Origin: Actinoplanes sichuanensis
Lineage (GTDB): Bacteria > Actinomycetota > Actinomycetes > Mycobacteriales > Micromonosporaceae
Reading direction: 5' to 3'
NCBI RefSeq assembly: GCF_033097365.1
Contig: NZ_AP028461.1
Location: 6,572,001 to 6,636,000 of the forward strand
DNA: 64,000 nt
Shown: positions 9,818 through 19,000 of the stretch, piece by piece
Layout of the letters: each line of letters opens with the position of its first letter
How positions within the stretch are numbered: position 1 is the stretch's first letter
The notes under the pieces: model-generated
The model's database searches: none
What the model saw: the letters and a program-made list of their open reading frames with translations, nothing else
What the model was told of the DNA's origin: nothing
Made by a program: the position numbers and the translations under genes

Positions 9818-11680
9818 ATGACGAGACCCCGCCCGATCCGTCGCGCCGCCACGGTGGCGCTCACCCTCGGGCTCGCCCTCAGCGTGGCACCGGCTCTGCC
9901 GGCCGCCGCGCACGGTTGGACCGCCGGCGTCCAGGACCTCGGCCCCAACGTCACCGTCTTCGACCCGAGCACGCCGGTCAGCCAGATCCAGGCCACCCTG
10001 GACGCGACCTACGCCAAGCAGGTCGACAACGAGATGGGTACGGCCCGGTACGCGTACCTGTTCAAGCCGGGTACCTACGGCACCGCCGAGCAGCCGCTCC
10101 AGATCAAGGTCGGCTACTACACGGAGATCGCCGGTCTCGGGGCCAACCCCGGGGACGTGGTGATCAACGGCAAGGTCGAGGCGTACAACCGCTGCCTCGG
10201 TTCCGACCCGGCCAACCCGAACTGCATCGCGCTGGTCAACTTCTGGCGCACCCTGTCCAACCTGACCGTCAACATCAACGGTGCCGGCCAGGACGGCTGC
10301 CGCCAGACGGCCAACTTCTGGGCCGTGTCGCAGGCCGTCTCGCTGCGCCGCACCCAGTTCACCGGCGGCACCCTGTCGCTGATGGACTACTGCACCGCCG
10401 GTCCGCAGTACGCCTCCGGTGGTTTCATCGCCAACTCCAAGCTGCCGACCACGGTCAACGGTTCGCAGCAGCAGTGGCTCACCCGCAACAGCGAGGTGGA
10501 GAGCTGGTCCAACGCCGTGTGGAACCAGGTCTTCTCCGGCGTCACCGGAGCGCCCGACGACTCGGCGTTCCCGAACCCGCCGTACACCACGCTGCCGACC
10601 ACGCCGGTCAGCCGGGAGAAGCCGTTCCTGTTCGTCGACGCCAAGGGCAAGTACCAGGTCCGGGTGCCCGCGGCCAAGCGCAACACGGTCGGCTCCTCGT
10701 GGACCGACACCTCCGGCCGTACCATCGCGCTCTCCGATTTCTACGTCGCGAAGCCCGGTGACTCGGTCGCGAAGATCAACCTGCAGCTGGCTCTCGGCAA
10801 GAACCTGCTGCTCACGCCGGGCGTCTACGACATCGCCCAGAGCATCCACGTGTTCCGTCCGAACACCGTGGTGCTCGGTCTCGGCCACGCCACGCTCACC
10901 GCGGTCAACGGCTCGATCCCGCTGGACGTCGCCGACGTTCCCGGCGTGATCGTCGCCGGTGTCACCATCGACGCCGGCACCAAGGAGTCCCCGGTTCTGC
11001 TGCGCGTCGGCCGGCAGCACGGCCTGGGCTTCACCTCGGCGGCCAACCCGACCACGCTGAACGACGTGTACTTCCGCGTCGGTGGCCCGCACATCGGCAA
11101 GACCAACATCGCGCTCGAGGTGAACAGCGACGACGTGCTGATCGACCACACCTGGGTGTGGCGCGGCGACCACGGCGTCGAGGGCTTCACCAACGGCGTG
11201 AACGGCGACACCGACCGGTGGAAGACCAACACCGGACGGTACGGCGCGGTCATCAACGGTGACGACGTCACCGCGACCGGCCTGTTCGTCGAGCACTTCC
11301 AGAAGTACAACACCGTCTGGAACGGCGAGCGCGGCACCACCGTGCTGTACCAGAACGAGCTGCCGTACGACCCGCCCACGCAGGCCGACTGGATGAACGG
11401 ATCCGTCGAGGGCTACGCCGGTTACAAGGTCGGCAACAAGGTCAAGAAGCACCAGCTGTACGGCGGTGGCGTCTACGTGTTCAACCAGAACAACCCGTCG
11501 ATCCACACGGAGAACGGGTTCGAGGTGCCGAACACGCCCGGCGTCAAGCTCAAGCACATCATGACCGTCAACCTCAGCGCCGGAATCGTCGACCACGTGG
11601 TCAACGGTGTCGGCGAGGCGGCGGACACCACGAAGGTCGGCCAGCCGGTCTTCGTGACGAACTACCCGGCAGTCCCGTAA
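9818..11680 (+). CDS. Secreted parallel beta-helix protein (pectate-lyase-like fold)
   Basis: A 620-residue exported protein; the start at 9818 follows GGAAGGA at 9801-9807. Residues 1-32 form a signal peptide ending in an Ala-rich site. The body is rich in Asn, Gly, Val and Thr with regular short turns (for example VTVNINGAG-type steps and GVIVAGVTIDAGT), typical of a right-handed beta-helix. Near residues 80-110 the pattern YLFKPGTYG...GYYTEIAGLG is common in pectate-lyase-superfamily proteins. Relatives are often annotated as 'adenylyl cyclase' without support. Polysaccharide binding or cleavage is the likely role; no catalytic residue can be assigned. Confidence 0.7.
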   Translation: MTRPRPIRRAATVALTLGLALSVAPALPAAAHGWTAGVQDLGPNVTVFDPSTPVSQIQATLDATYAKQVDNEMGTARYAYLFKPGTYGTAEQPLQIKVGYYTEIAGLGANPGDVVINGKVEAYNRCLGSDPANPNCIALVNFWRTLSNLTVNINGAGQDGCRQTANFWAVSQAVSLRRTQFTGGTLSLMDYCTAGPQYASGGFIANSKLPTTVNGSQQQWLTRNSEVESWSNAVWNQVFSGVTGAPDDSAFPNPPYTTLPTTPVSREKPFLFVDAKGKYQVRVPAAKRNTVGSSWTDTSGRTIALSDFYVAKPGDSVAKINLQLALGKNLLLTPGVYDIAQSIHVFRPNTVVLGLGHATLTAVNGSIPLDVADVPGVIVAGVTIDAGTKESPVLLRVGRQHGLGFTSAANPTTLNDVYFRVGGPHIGKTNIALEVNSDDVLIDHTWVWRGDHGVEGFTNGVNGDTDRWKTNTGRYGAVINGDDVTATGLFVEHFQKYNTVWNGERGTTVLYQNELPYDPPTQADWMNGSVEGYAGYKVGNKVKKHQLYGGGVYVFNQNNPSIHTENGFEVPNTPGVKLKHIMTVNLSAGIVDHVVNGVGEAADTTKVGQPVFVTNYPAVP

Positions 11681-11685
11681 CACCC

Positions 11686-11724
11686 GCTGGTGGTCACCCG
11701 GTTACGGGGCGGGTGACCACCAGC
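11686..11724. terminator. Hairpin terminator overlapping the usp stop codon
   Basis: A perfect 15-bp inverted repeat (11686-11700 with 11710-11724, 9-base loop) lies between the convergent beta-helix and universal-stress-protein genes and overlaps the latter's stop codon at 11694-11696. It likely terminates both transcripts. Confidence 0.7.
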
Positions 11725-12110
11725 ACCGGACGGCCCGCCTTCTCGATCAGGGTCAGCGGCACACTGCCCAGCAGCCGCTGGGCCATCGCCGGACGGACGC
11801 TCGAGCCGGACACGATCAGGTCGGCCCGCTGCTCCCCCGCGAATCTGATGATCTGCTCGGCCGGACGGCCCGGCAGGACCGTGTGCGTCGCCTCGATGCC
11901 CGCGGCCGCCAGCCGTGCCGTGGCCGCCTCCGCCGCCTTCCGCGCCCGCTCGGTGTAGACACTGCGGGGCAGCGGCGCGAGATGCTCACTCTCCAGCTCG
12001 TCCACCGCGACCACCGCCACCGACGCGCCGGTCTGCCGCACCAGATCGGCGACCGCATCGGTCACCCACGGTTGCTCCGTCTCGGGGTTTGCGGCGAGCA
12101 CGATATGCAT
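11694..12110 (-). CDS. Universal stress protein (UspA family)
   Basis: A 138-residue single-domain Usp protein. The start ATG at 12110 gives the canonical first strand MHIVLAANP. The C-terminal loop (SGSSVRPAMAQRLLGSV) corresponds to the nucleotide-binding region of the family but only partly matches G-2x-G-9x-G(S/T), so ATP binding is uncertain. It is divergent from an amino-acid permease gene 61 bp away, which may share its promoter region. Confidence 0.8.
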   Translation of the reverse strand: MHIVLAANPETEQPWVTDAVADLVRQTGASVAVVAVDELESEHLAPLPRSVYTERARKAAEAATARLAAAGIEATHTVLPGRPAEQIIRFAGEQRADLIVSGSSVRPAMAQRLLGSVPLTLIEKAGRPVLVVTRPVTG

Positions 12111-12171
12111 GTCACTCAAGGTACGCGTAACGTCACTTATCCGCAGTGGACCTTTTTCTCGGGGAGCACTC

Positions 12172-13536
12172 ATGGCGGATGTGGCACCGGTTTCCCAGCA
12201 GCCGGAACTCAACCGTGTCATCGGCCCGGCCCTCCTGCTGCTCTTCGTGGTGGGCGACATCCTCGGCACCGGCGTCTACGCGCTGACCGGCAAGGTCGCC
12301 AACGAGGTCGGTGGTGCGGTGTGGCTGCCGTTCCTGCTGGCGTTCGTGGTCGCGCTGCTCACCGCGTTCAGCTACCTCGAGCTGGTCACCAAGTACCCAC
12401 GGGCGGCCGGGGCGGCGCTCTACACGCACAAGGCGTTCGGGCTGCACTTCCTCACGTTCATGGTGACGTTCGCGGTGATGTGCTCCGGGCTCACCTCGGC
12501 GTCCAGCGCGTCCAAGGCCTTCGCCGGGAACTTCGCCAAGGCCTTCGACCTCTCCCTCGGCGACGGCATCGCGCTCACCGCGGTCGCCCTCGGGTTCATG
12601 ACCCTGGTCGCGCTGATCAACTTCCGCGGGGTCGGCGAGAGCGTCAAGGCCAACGTGGTGCTCACCTGCGTCGAGCTGACCGGTCTGCTGATCGTGATCG
12701 GGGTCGGCGCGTGGGCGCTCGGCGGCGGAAACGGCGACCTGTCCCGACTCACCGAGTTCAACACCCCGCCCGGAGAGAGCGTGCTGCTCTCGGTCACCGC
12801 CGGAACCGCCCTCGCCTTCTTCGCCATGGTCGGCTTCGAGGACTCGGTCAACATGGCCGAGGAGACCCGCGATCCGGTACGGATCTTCCCCAAGGTGATG
12901 CTCATCGGCCTCTGTGTCACCGGGGCGATCTACGTGCTCGTGGCCATCTCGGCGGTCGCGCTCGTCCCGCCGGCCGAGCTCGGCTCCGGCGACACGCCGC
13001 TGCTCAAGGTCGTCTCGGCCGGGGCGCCCGGCTTCCCGCTGTCGATCTTCGCGTTCATCACGATGTTCGCGGTCGCCAACTCGGCGCTGATCAACATGAT
13101 GATGGCCAGCCGCCTGCTGTACGGGATGTCCAACGAGCGGGTCCTGCCCACCGTCCTCGGGAAGGTGCACCGCACCCGCCGCACGCCGTGGGTCGGCATC
13201 GTCTTCACCACGCTCATCGCGTTCGGGCTGATCTGGTTCGCCGACCTCACCGCGCTCGGCGGGACCACGGCACTGCTGCTGCTCTGCGTCTTCACCGTGG
13301 TCAACATCGCGGTGCTGGTGCTGCGCCGGGACCCGGTCTCGCACCAGCACTTCCGGGCGCCCACCGCGATCCCGATCGTCGGAGCGGTCGCCTGTGCCTT
13401 CCTGGCCAGCCCGCTGTCCGGGCGGGCCACGGCCGACTACCGGGTGGCCGGGGTACTGCTGCTCATCGGGGTGGTGCTGTGGGTGATCACCTATCTGTCC
13501 AACCGGTTCATTCCGGGCGCGATCTCCCGTACCTGA
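12172..13536 (+). CDS. APC-family amino acid permease
   Basis: A 454-residue membrane transporter with about 12 hydrophobic helices. TM1 contains the substrate-site signature VVGDILGTGVYAL (about residues 23-35), typical of amino acid/polyamine/organocation permeases. The ATG at 12172 follows GGGGAG. It should import or exchange amino acids or cationic amines; the exact substrate cannot be read. The length is normal and no fused C-terminal Usp domain is present, although a separate Usp gene is divergently adjacent. Confidence 0.85.
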   Translation: MADVAPVSQQPELNRVIGPALLLLFVVGDILGTGVYALTGKVANEVGGAVWLPFLLAFVVALLTAFSYLELVTKYPRAAGAALYTHKAFGLHFLTFMVTFAVMCSGLTSASSASKAFAGNFAKAFDLSLGDGIALTAVALGFMTLVALINFRGVGESVKANVVLTCVELTGLLIVIGVGAWALGGGNGDLSRLTEFNTPPGESVLLSVTAGTALAFFAMVGFEDSVNMAEETRDPVRIFPKVMLIGLCVTGAIYVLVAISAVALVPPAELGSGDTPLLKVVSAGAPGFPLSIFAFITMFAVANSALINMMMASRLLYGMSNERVLPTVLGKVHRTRRTPWVGIVFTTLIAFGLIWFADLTALGGTTALLLLCVFTVVNIAVLVLRRDPVSHQHFRAPTAIPIVGAVACAFLASPLSGRATADYRVAGVLLLIGVVLWVITYLSNRFIPGAISRT

Positions 13537-13706
13537 TCGGGTGACCGGTCGTTTGACGGTTGTCCCGCACCTTTGGTGTAAAACCCCCGGACGTCGCAGG
13601 TGGTAGCTGTTCGACGTTGGTCGACACCCACGTCGAGACAGCTCATCGGGATGTGCAAAGCTGCCCGCTACCACAAGCACCCTCCTCTCCTGTCCGGAGG
13701 CCCGAT

Positions 13707-14813
13707 ATGGCATCATTCCTCTACTTTGTTGCCGGGCTCGTGATCGGCGCGATCGGCGGCTGGTTGGTTGGGAGACGCCGCACCGGCGCCACCACGACCA
13801 CCAAGCCCGCCTCGGCGGCTGTTGTCGCCGCCCCGGCCGTCGCCGAGAGCCCCACCGCCGACAACGACGCGGCGGCCGTACCCACCAAGCCCTCTACCGA
13901 CGCCTCGGACACCCCCACCGAGTCGATCGCCGCGGCGGCTTCGGACGACGCCGAGGAGAAGGCCGAGACCCTCGCCACGCCGGGCGCGACCGAGTCTGTC
14001 GCGGCCGCCGAGCGCGCCGAGACCGCCGACGCCGCTGAGGCCGCCGAGGCCGCCGAGGCCGCCGCCGAGCCTGCTGCGACTGAGCCGGCCGAGACTGTCG
14101 CCGCCGCAAGCGCCGCTGAGGCGACTGTGGCCGACGCCGAGCCCAAGGCCGCGGTCGCTGAGCCCGTCACCGCCGAACCCGCCGCCACTGAATCCGCCGC
14201 CACCGAACCGGTCGCCATCGTCGACGAGCCGGTCGCGGAGAGCCCCGCGGACTCCGACGAGCCGACGGTGAAGCTCTCCAACGGCAAGGGTGCCCAGTCC
14301 GCGACCACCGTGGACGAGCCCGCCGCGACCGTCGTCTCCGAGCCCGTCCCGGTCGTCACCCCGGCCGCCGAGCCCGAGCCGGTCGCCGCTGAGCCCGTCG
14401 CTGCGCCTGAGCCGGTCGCCGCCGCTAAGCCCGTCGCCGCCGCCGAGCCGGTCGCCGCGCCCGAACCCGTCGCCGCCGCCGAGCCCGTCGCGGCGCCTGA
14501 GCCGGTCGCCGCGCCTGAGCCCGTTGCGGCTCCGGAGCCCGTCGTCCCGGCGCAGGCCGTCATCACGGCCGAGCCGGACCTCGTGGGCACGCCCGCCCCG
14601 GTCGCCCAGCCCGACGACCTGACCAAGATCCCCGGTATCGGTCCTAAGGTCGCGATCGCGCTGGCCGCGGCCGGCATCACCACCTTCGCGAAGCTGGCCG
14701 ACTCGGACGTGACCAGCCTCAAGCAGGCGATCAACGCGGCCGGCATGCGTGGTTCGGCGAGTCTCGCCACGTGGCCGGAGCGCGCCCGCGAACTGGTCGG
14801 CGCGAACAGCTGA
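13707..14813 (+). CDS. Membrane-anchored Ala/Glu/Pro-repeat protein with helix-hairpin-helix tail
   Basis: A 368-residue protein; the ATG at 13707 follows CCGGAGG. Residues 3-20 are a single membrane helix followed by a basic GRRR stop-transfer. Residues 25-300 are low complexity: Ala/Glu/Thr-rich, then about ten copies of a PVAAPEPVAAAEP-like unit. The last ~65 residues (about 302-366) form a compact domain with the motif LTKIPGIGPKVAIALAAAGI, a helix-hairpin-helix similar to DUF4332-type folds that bind nucleic acid or proteins. The function is unknown. Confidence 0.75.
   Translation: MASFLYFVAGLVIGAIGGWLVGRRRTGATTTTKPASAAVVAAPAVAESPTADNDAAAVPTKPSTDASDTPTESIAAAASDDAEEKAETLATPGATESVAAAERAETADAAEAAEAAEAAAEPAATEPAETVAAASAAEATVADAEPKAAVAEPVTAEPAATESAATEPVAIVDEPVAESPADSDEPTVKLSNGKGAQSATTVDEPAATVVSEPVPVVTPAAEPEPVAAEPVAAPEPVAAAKPVAAAEPVAAPEPVAAAEPVAAPEPVAAPEPVAAPEPVVPAQAVITAEPDLVGTPAPVAQPDDLTKIPGIGPKVAIALAAAGITTFAKLADSDVTSLKQAINAAGMRGSASLATWPERARELVGANS
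14372..14545 (+). repeat. In-frame Ala-Pro-Glu-Val tandem repeats
   Basis: The DNA encodes imperfect repeats of roughly 18-24 bases giving EPVAAPEPVAA-type units inside the membrane-anchored helix-hairpin-helix protein. The repeats are in frame and form an extended linker; they are prone to slippage. Confidence 0.7.
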
Positions 14814-14851
14814 ACCCCCGGGTGGGCCCCACGGGCGCTCACCGCACGGAC

Positions 14852-14893
14852 AGGGCGTGGCCCGGTGTACCGAGAGGCACCGGGCCACGCCCT
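14852..14893. terminator. Strong GC-rich hairpin terminator
   Basis: A perfect 16-bp inverted repeat (14852-14867 with 14878-14893, 10-base loop) lies 38 bp after the stop of the helix-hairpin-helix protein gene. There is no long T tract. Confidence 0.75.
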
Positions 14894-15087
14894 TCGTCAT
14901 GTCGCGCGACGCGCCGGAGATCCACGTCAGGGCGCGGAGGTGTGCGCTGCTCGATGCCGCTCGGGCCGGATGGTTGCAGGGCGGTTGTTGCCCAGGTCAC
15001 TTGGAAAAGTTGCAGCTGGGGAGTGGAGCAGACGATGTATCGGGCTGTCCCCGAGGGGCGCAACCGAAGAGCAACGGAGGATCCACG

Positions 15088-15330
15088 ATGAAGGTCAACG
15101 CCGCGTCGTCCTTTAGCTACGACAGCTCGGCCGCCTACGGCCGGTTGCAGAGTGCGCGGGCCAAGCTCGTCACCGACCAGATCCCCTGCGCCGCCGCGCC
15201 GTCCGTCATCACCGCCGACCGGGCCGCGGTGGTCCACGCCGAGGCCGAGGTCGCCAGGATCGAGGCGGCGCGGACGGGTGAGGTGGCCGCCTTCCAGCGG
15301 AGCGGCCGGTTCCTCGACGTCTTCGCCTGA
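15088..15330 (+). CDS. Small hypothetical protein
   Basis: An 80-residue soluble protein with no recognised domain. The ATG at 15088 follows a good ribosome-binding site (CGGAGG at 15075-15080). About residues 16-66 are Ala/Arg/Val/Glu-rich and predicted helical, with a Cys-Ala-Ala-Ala-Pro stretch near residue 35. It has its own start signals after the upstream terminator. The function is unknown. Confidence 0.6.
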   Translation: MKVNAASSFSYDSSAAYGRLQSARAKLVTDQIPCAAAPSVITADRAAVVHAEAEVARIEAARTGEVAAFQRSGRFLDVFA

Positions 15331-16010
15331 CCGAGGCAAGCCGGACCGCCGGACCCGCCGGTGCGTGCCGGGCCGCCGCGTGCCGGACCGAGGCAAGCGG
15401 GACCGAGACAAGCCGGACCAAGACAAGCCGGATCGCCGGACTCGCCGGTGCGTGCCGGGGCGCCGTGAAACCGGCGACGACGAGCACCCCGATGCGGCAT
15501 CGGCCTCAGTGATCTGATGCGGTCAGTGGGTGTGGGTCAGCGGTGACGGGCCGCTTCGGCCCGGCGGGCGCGTTTTGGCCTGGATGGGCCACCTGGCTTG
15601 CGGGGTAGCTCGGGTTCGCGACGGTTGCGGTCGTCCGAGGGGTGGAGCGTACCGCCGCAGGGGTTTGATCTGAGTCGGACAGAAAGGCGGGCGGCGAGTG
15701 ACGCAAGGTTTCGCCGTGACGCGTATCCGTCACATTGACGTTCGCCCACCTCACGCCACCGGATCCGGTGATCTCCGGGAAATTTTCGTGACTGCGGGGC
15801 GCGTCCGGAAGAGCATGGAATGAACGCAGTTCACGCGTTCAGCTGAGCAACATCACCGCAGGTAGATCGACATCTGCACGCTTCGGCAATCGATCATGAA
15901 TGGGACGCCGGAAAACGAGATCAAAAACGCTCCGCGAGGGAGAAAACGCGGTTTGTAATCTTCTCGGGGTTTCGTGTCCGGCCTCGGCATCGCACCATGG
16001 ATGACGGGTG
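15331..16010. other. 680-bp non-coding region upstream of the giant pseudo-caspase gene
   Basis: No convincing gene was found on either strand. Besides the direct repeats at its left end it contains a perfect 14-bp palindrome (CACCGGATCCGGTG, 15757-15770) and an inverted repeat with 7-bp arms (TGAACGC...GCGTTCA, 15821-15841). The right half is lower in G+C than its surroundings, as expected for a promoter. These elements probably control the gene at 16011. Confidence 0.5.
15338..15459. repeat. Imperfect 35-bp direct repeats downstream of the small gene
   Basis: Two copies (15338-15372 and 15425-15459) of a sequence starting AAGCCGGA and ending GTGCGTGCCGGG, differing at two positions, flank shorter repeats of the form gaccgagacaagccg. 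There is no coding sense in this segment. Confidence 0.6.
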
Positions 16011-19000
16011 ATGCATTCGATGAACGGGCGACGAGTTGCGGTAGTCATCAGCGTCGAGCAGCACGACGACCCCGTGCTGCGGCGATTCTCCGTGCCGTCG
16101 GCCGATGTGCCGACGTTCGCCGAGGTGCTCGGGGATCCAGCGCTCGGCGGGTTCGAGACCACGCATCTGCGGGATCCCGGGGCGCGCGAGGCCTACGGGC
16201 GGGTCAAGTCCCTGTTCGAGGGGCGTGACCAGGAGGATTGTGTCCTCCTGTACTTCCGGGGCGTGATGCTGACCGGGCCCGGCGGTGGGCTGTATCTGGC
16301 CGCCGCCGACACCGTGATGGGCCGGCCCACCGACACCGCGATCGACGTGGCGCAGATCGCCGCGCTCATGCAGCGCAGCCGCGCCGGGCAGGCGGTGATC
16401 CTGCTCGACGGACGCACCGGCGGCCCCGTCGACGCCGGCCACCACTTCCGGGCGTCCCGCTCCGCCGAATGGCAGAGCCGCGTCGTCATCGCCGCCACCC
16501 CGCGACCCGAACCGCCCACCTTCGCCGGCCTGATCGCCGAAGGCGTCTCCGGCGGCGCCGCCGACCGCGACCGGGACGGCTGGATCGGCATCAGCGAACT
16601 CTACGACCACCTGCGCGAACGCGACCCCAGCGTGCGGCAGTGGGTGTTCGGCTCGGGCCGGCAGCCGTGGCTGGCCCGGGTCCGCCGGCCCGGCAGCGAC
16701 CAGATGGCCCTGATCGCCCAACTCGCGGTCGCCGCCGCCGGGAACGACCTGTCCCGCGCCGTCGAGGCCCGCGAAGCCCTACGCCGCCTGGCCACCGGTG
16801 AGGGCCGGGTCGCCGCCGCCGCGACCGCCGCCCTGCGCCGCACGTCCATCCGCATCGCCGAGCCGTCCCTGGACTTCGGTGCCGTCGCCCCCGGCACCCG
16901 TCAGCTGGCCGCCGAGATCGCCGTGCAGGGGCCGCCACTGGCCGCCGCATCAGTCGTGTCGACCGACGCCGAAGGCTTGCACGCCCGCCTCGAAGGCAGC
17001 CTCCTGCGGGTGTCGTGGTTCCCCACCGTGGGACGCCTCGACGGGGCGGTCACGCTCGACGGACCGGCCGGGGCGGCCCGGCTCGCCGTCACCGGTTCGG
17101 TCTCCGCGGATGCCACCACCGGCGGAAACGGCGCGGTGCCGGTTGGGTCTCCGGCCGGTGTTCCGTCCGCGCCGCCGTCGGGGTCTCCCGCGGGTGTTCC
17201 GTCCGCGCCGCCGTTCGGGTCTCCGGCGGGTGTTTCGTCCGGGTCTCCGTTCGGGTCTCCGGCCGGTGATCCGTCCGGGCCGCCGGTCGGTGGGGTCGTC
17301 GGCTGGGGCGCGGGTTGGGCTCTCCCGAGCAGCGACGTGGCCTGGCCGGGCGAGTCGGCCTGGCCCGGCGAGAACCCGGACCACACCTGGCCGGGCGAAA
17401 CGAGCTGGCAACCGACAGGCCCGGTGTCGACCCCGCCGGTCCCGGCAGGCGATCCGGTCTCCGCCCCTTCATCCGGCACGACCGTTTCCGACCCTTCATC
17501 CGGTACGGCCGGAGCACCCCCCGAATCGAGCCCACCCTCCGCCGCGTCCGCCAGTGGACCCCCCGCGCCCGCCGTCGGGCGGGGTGTGTCGCCCTGGGCT
17601 CCGATCAGCGGGCCACCGGCCGGCGGCGGTTGGGCACAGCGACCGGTGAGCGGCCGCCCGGAACCCCTCCCACCGACCGATCCCGAACCCGGAACACCAA
17701 GCCGACCGTCCTCCGGACCGCAGACCCAGCCGCCGTCCGGACCGCCGGCCTCCGGACCGCCACTCTCCGGGCCGCAGGCCTCCGGACCGTCGCCCTCCGG
17801 ATCGCTAGCCTCCGGACCGCAGCCCTTCGCGACGCCGAGCCAGCCACACTCCGCAGCACCGCCCTCCGCAACACCGAGTCAGCCGACCTCCGGACCGCCG
17901 ATTCAGCCGCCATCTGCAACGCCCGGCGATGGTCGAGCGTCAGTCCGGCAGGAAGCTGGTTCCGGGGCGTCCGACTCGGCGGATGAGGACGCGCTGCTCG
18001 TCGCGCCGAAGGCCACTGTCCGGGGTTCCTTCCCGGTGGCGTCGACGCCGGAGATTCCGACAACGCTGCACGCGGAACGGAGTTCGGCAGGTTCCGAGAC
18101 GGGTCAGTCACCGCAAGACTCGCGATCGGCTGACGGCGTGGTCCACACCGGGCCACTCGGTCCTGAAGTCACCGGCGCCGACGTCGACGCCGGTGCTGGT
18201 TCCCATGCCACCGCTGGTTCTCCCGCTGACGCTGGTTCCCATGCCGACGGCGGTCCCCCCGCCGACATTGGTTCCCATGCCGACGGCAGCCCTCATACCG
18301 ACGCTGGTTCCCATGCTGATGCCGGTTCTCATGCCGGCCTGCCGTCGGCCATCCGGCCGGAGGCAGCGACGCCGACCGCTGAATGGCCGGAGCCGTCGTC
18401 CTCATCACGCCGATCGGACTCTTCCGATATTTCGGATATCGGTACCGGCTCGTCGGACGGAGTGATCAGGCCGCAGAACCCGGTTGTCGGCCCGGCCGAA
18501 CCGCTGCTCGGCACGACGGGGGGCCAGTTCGGTGCCGGAGCGAATCCCGCGAACGTCCCGGACCAGCCGCAACAGACTACGCATGACAGCCCGACGCACT
18601 CGGTAGCAGACAGCGACCCGGCGAGCAGAGACAAGACCGCCGCCAGTGATCCGGCAGACCGAGACATCACCGCAGCCGGTGATCCGACGAACCGCGATAT
18701 CACCGCGGCCGACGACGGAGCGGACCGCAGCATCACCGCAGCTCAGGACGGGGCGGACCGCGGCATCACCGCAGCTCAGGACCCGGCGGACCGCGGCATC
18801 ACCGCGGCTGGTGAGTTCACGAACCGGGACAGAACTGCGGGCGGCGACCCCATGGGCGTCACTTCAGCAGGTGACTCGACGGACACGGGCGCGTCCCGCA
18901 CTCCGGACATCGGCTCGGACGGCGTCGCCGAGGAGTCGGTGGGCGCTGTCGGCGTCGTGGGTGGCGCCGGTGCGGGGTCGACGGATCGGGTCGGCACCGC

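Noticed and set aside
8510..11683. A 1,057-codon minus-strand open frame opposite the sortase and beta-helix genes
   Set aside because: It is antisense to three well-supported genes, has Arg/Val/Gly/His-rich shadow composition and no domain. GC-rich third codon positions keep such frames open by chance.
12133..13716. A 527-codon minus-strand frame opposite the APC permease
   Set aside because: It is the mirror of a 12-helix permease and is made of Arg/Asp/His/Gln, as expected for an antisense shadow.
15506..15754. An 82-codon minus-strand frame upstream of the giant gene
   Set aside because: No ribosome-binding site, no domain and shadow-like composition; the region is better explained as regulatory DNA.
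16011..16630. An active caspase-like protease
   Set aside because: Both catalytic motifs are replaced, so proteolytic activity is not supported even though the fold pattern is clear.
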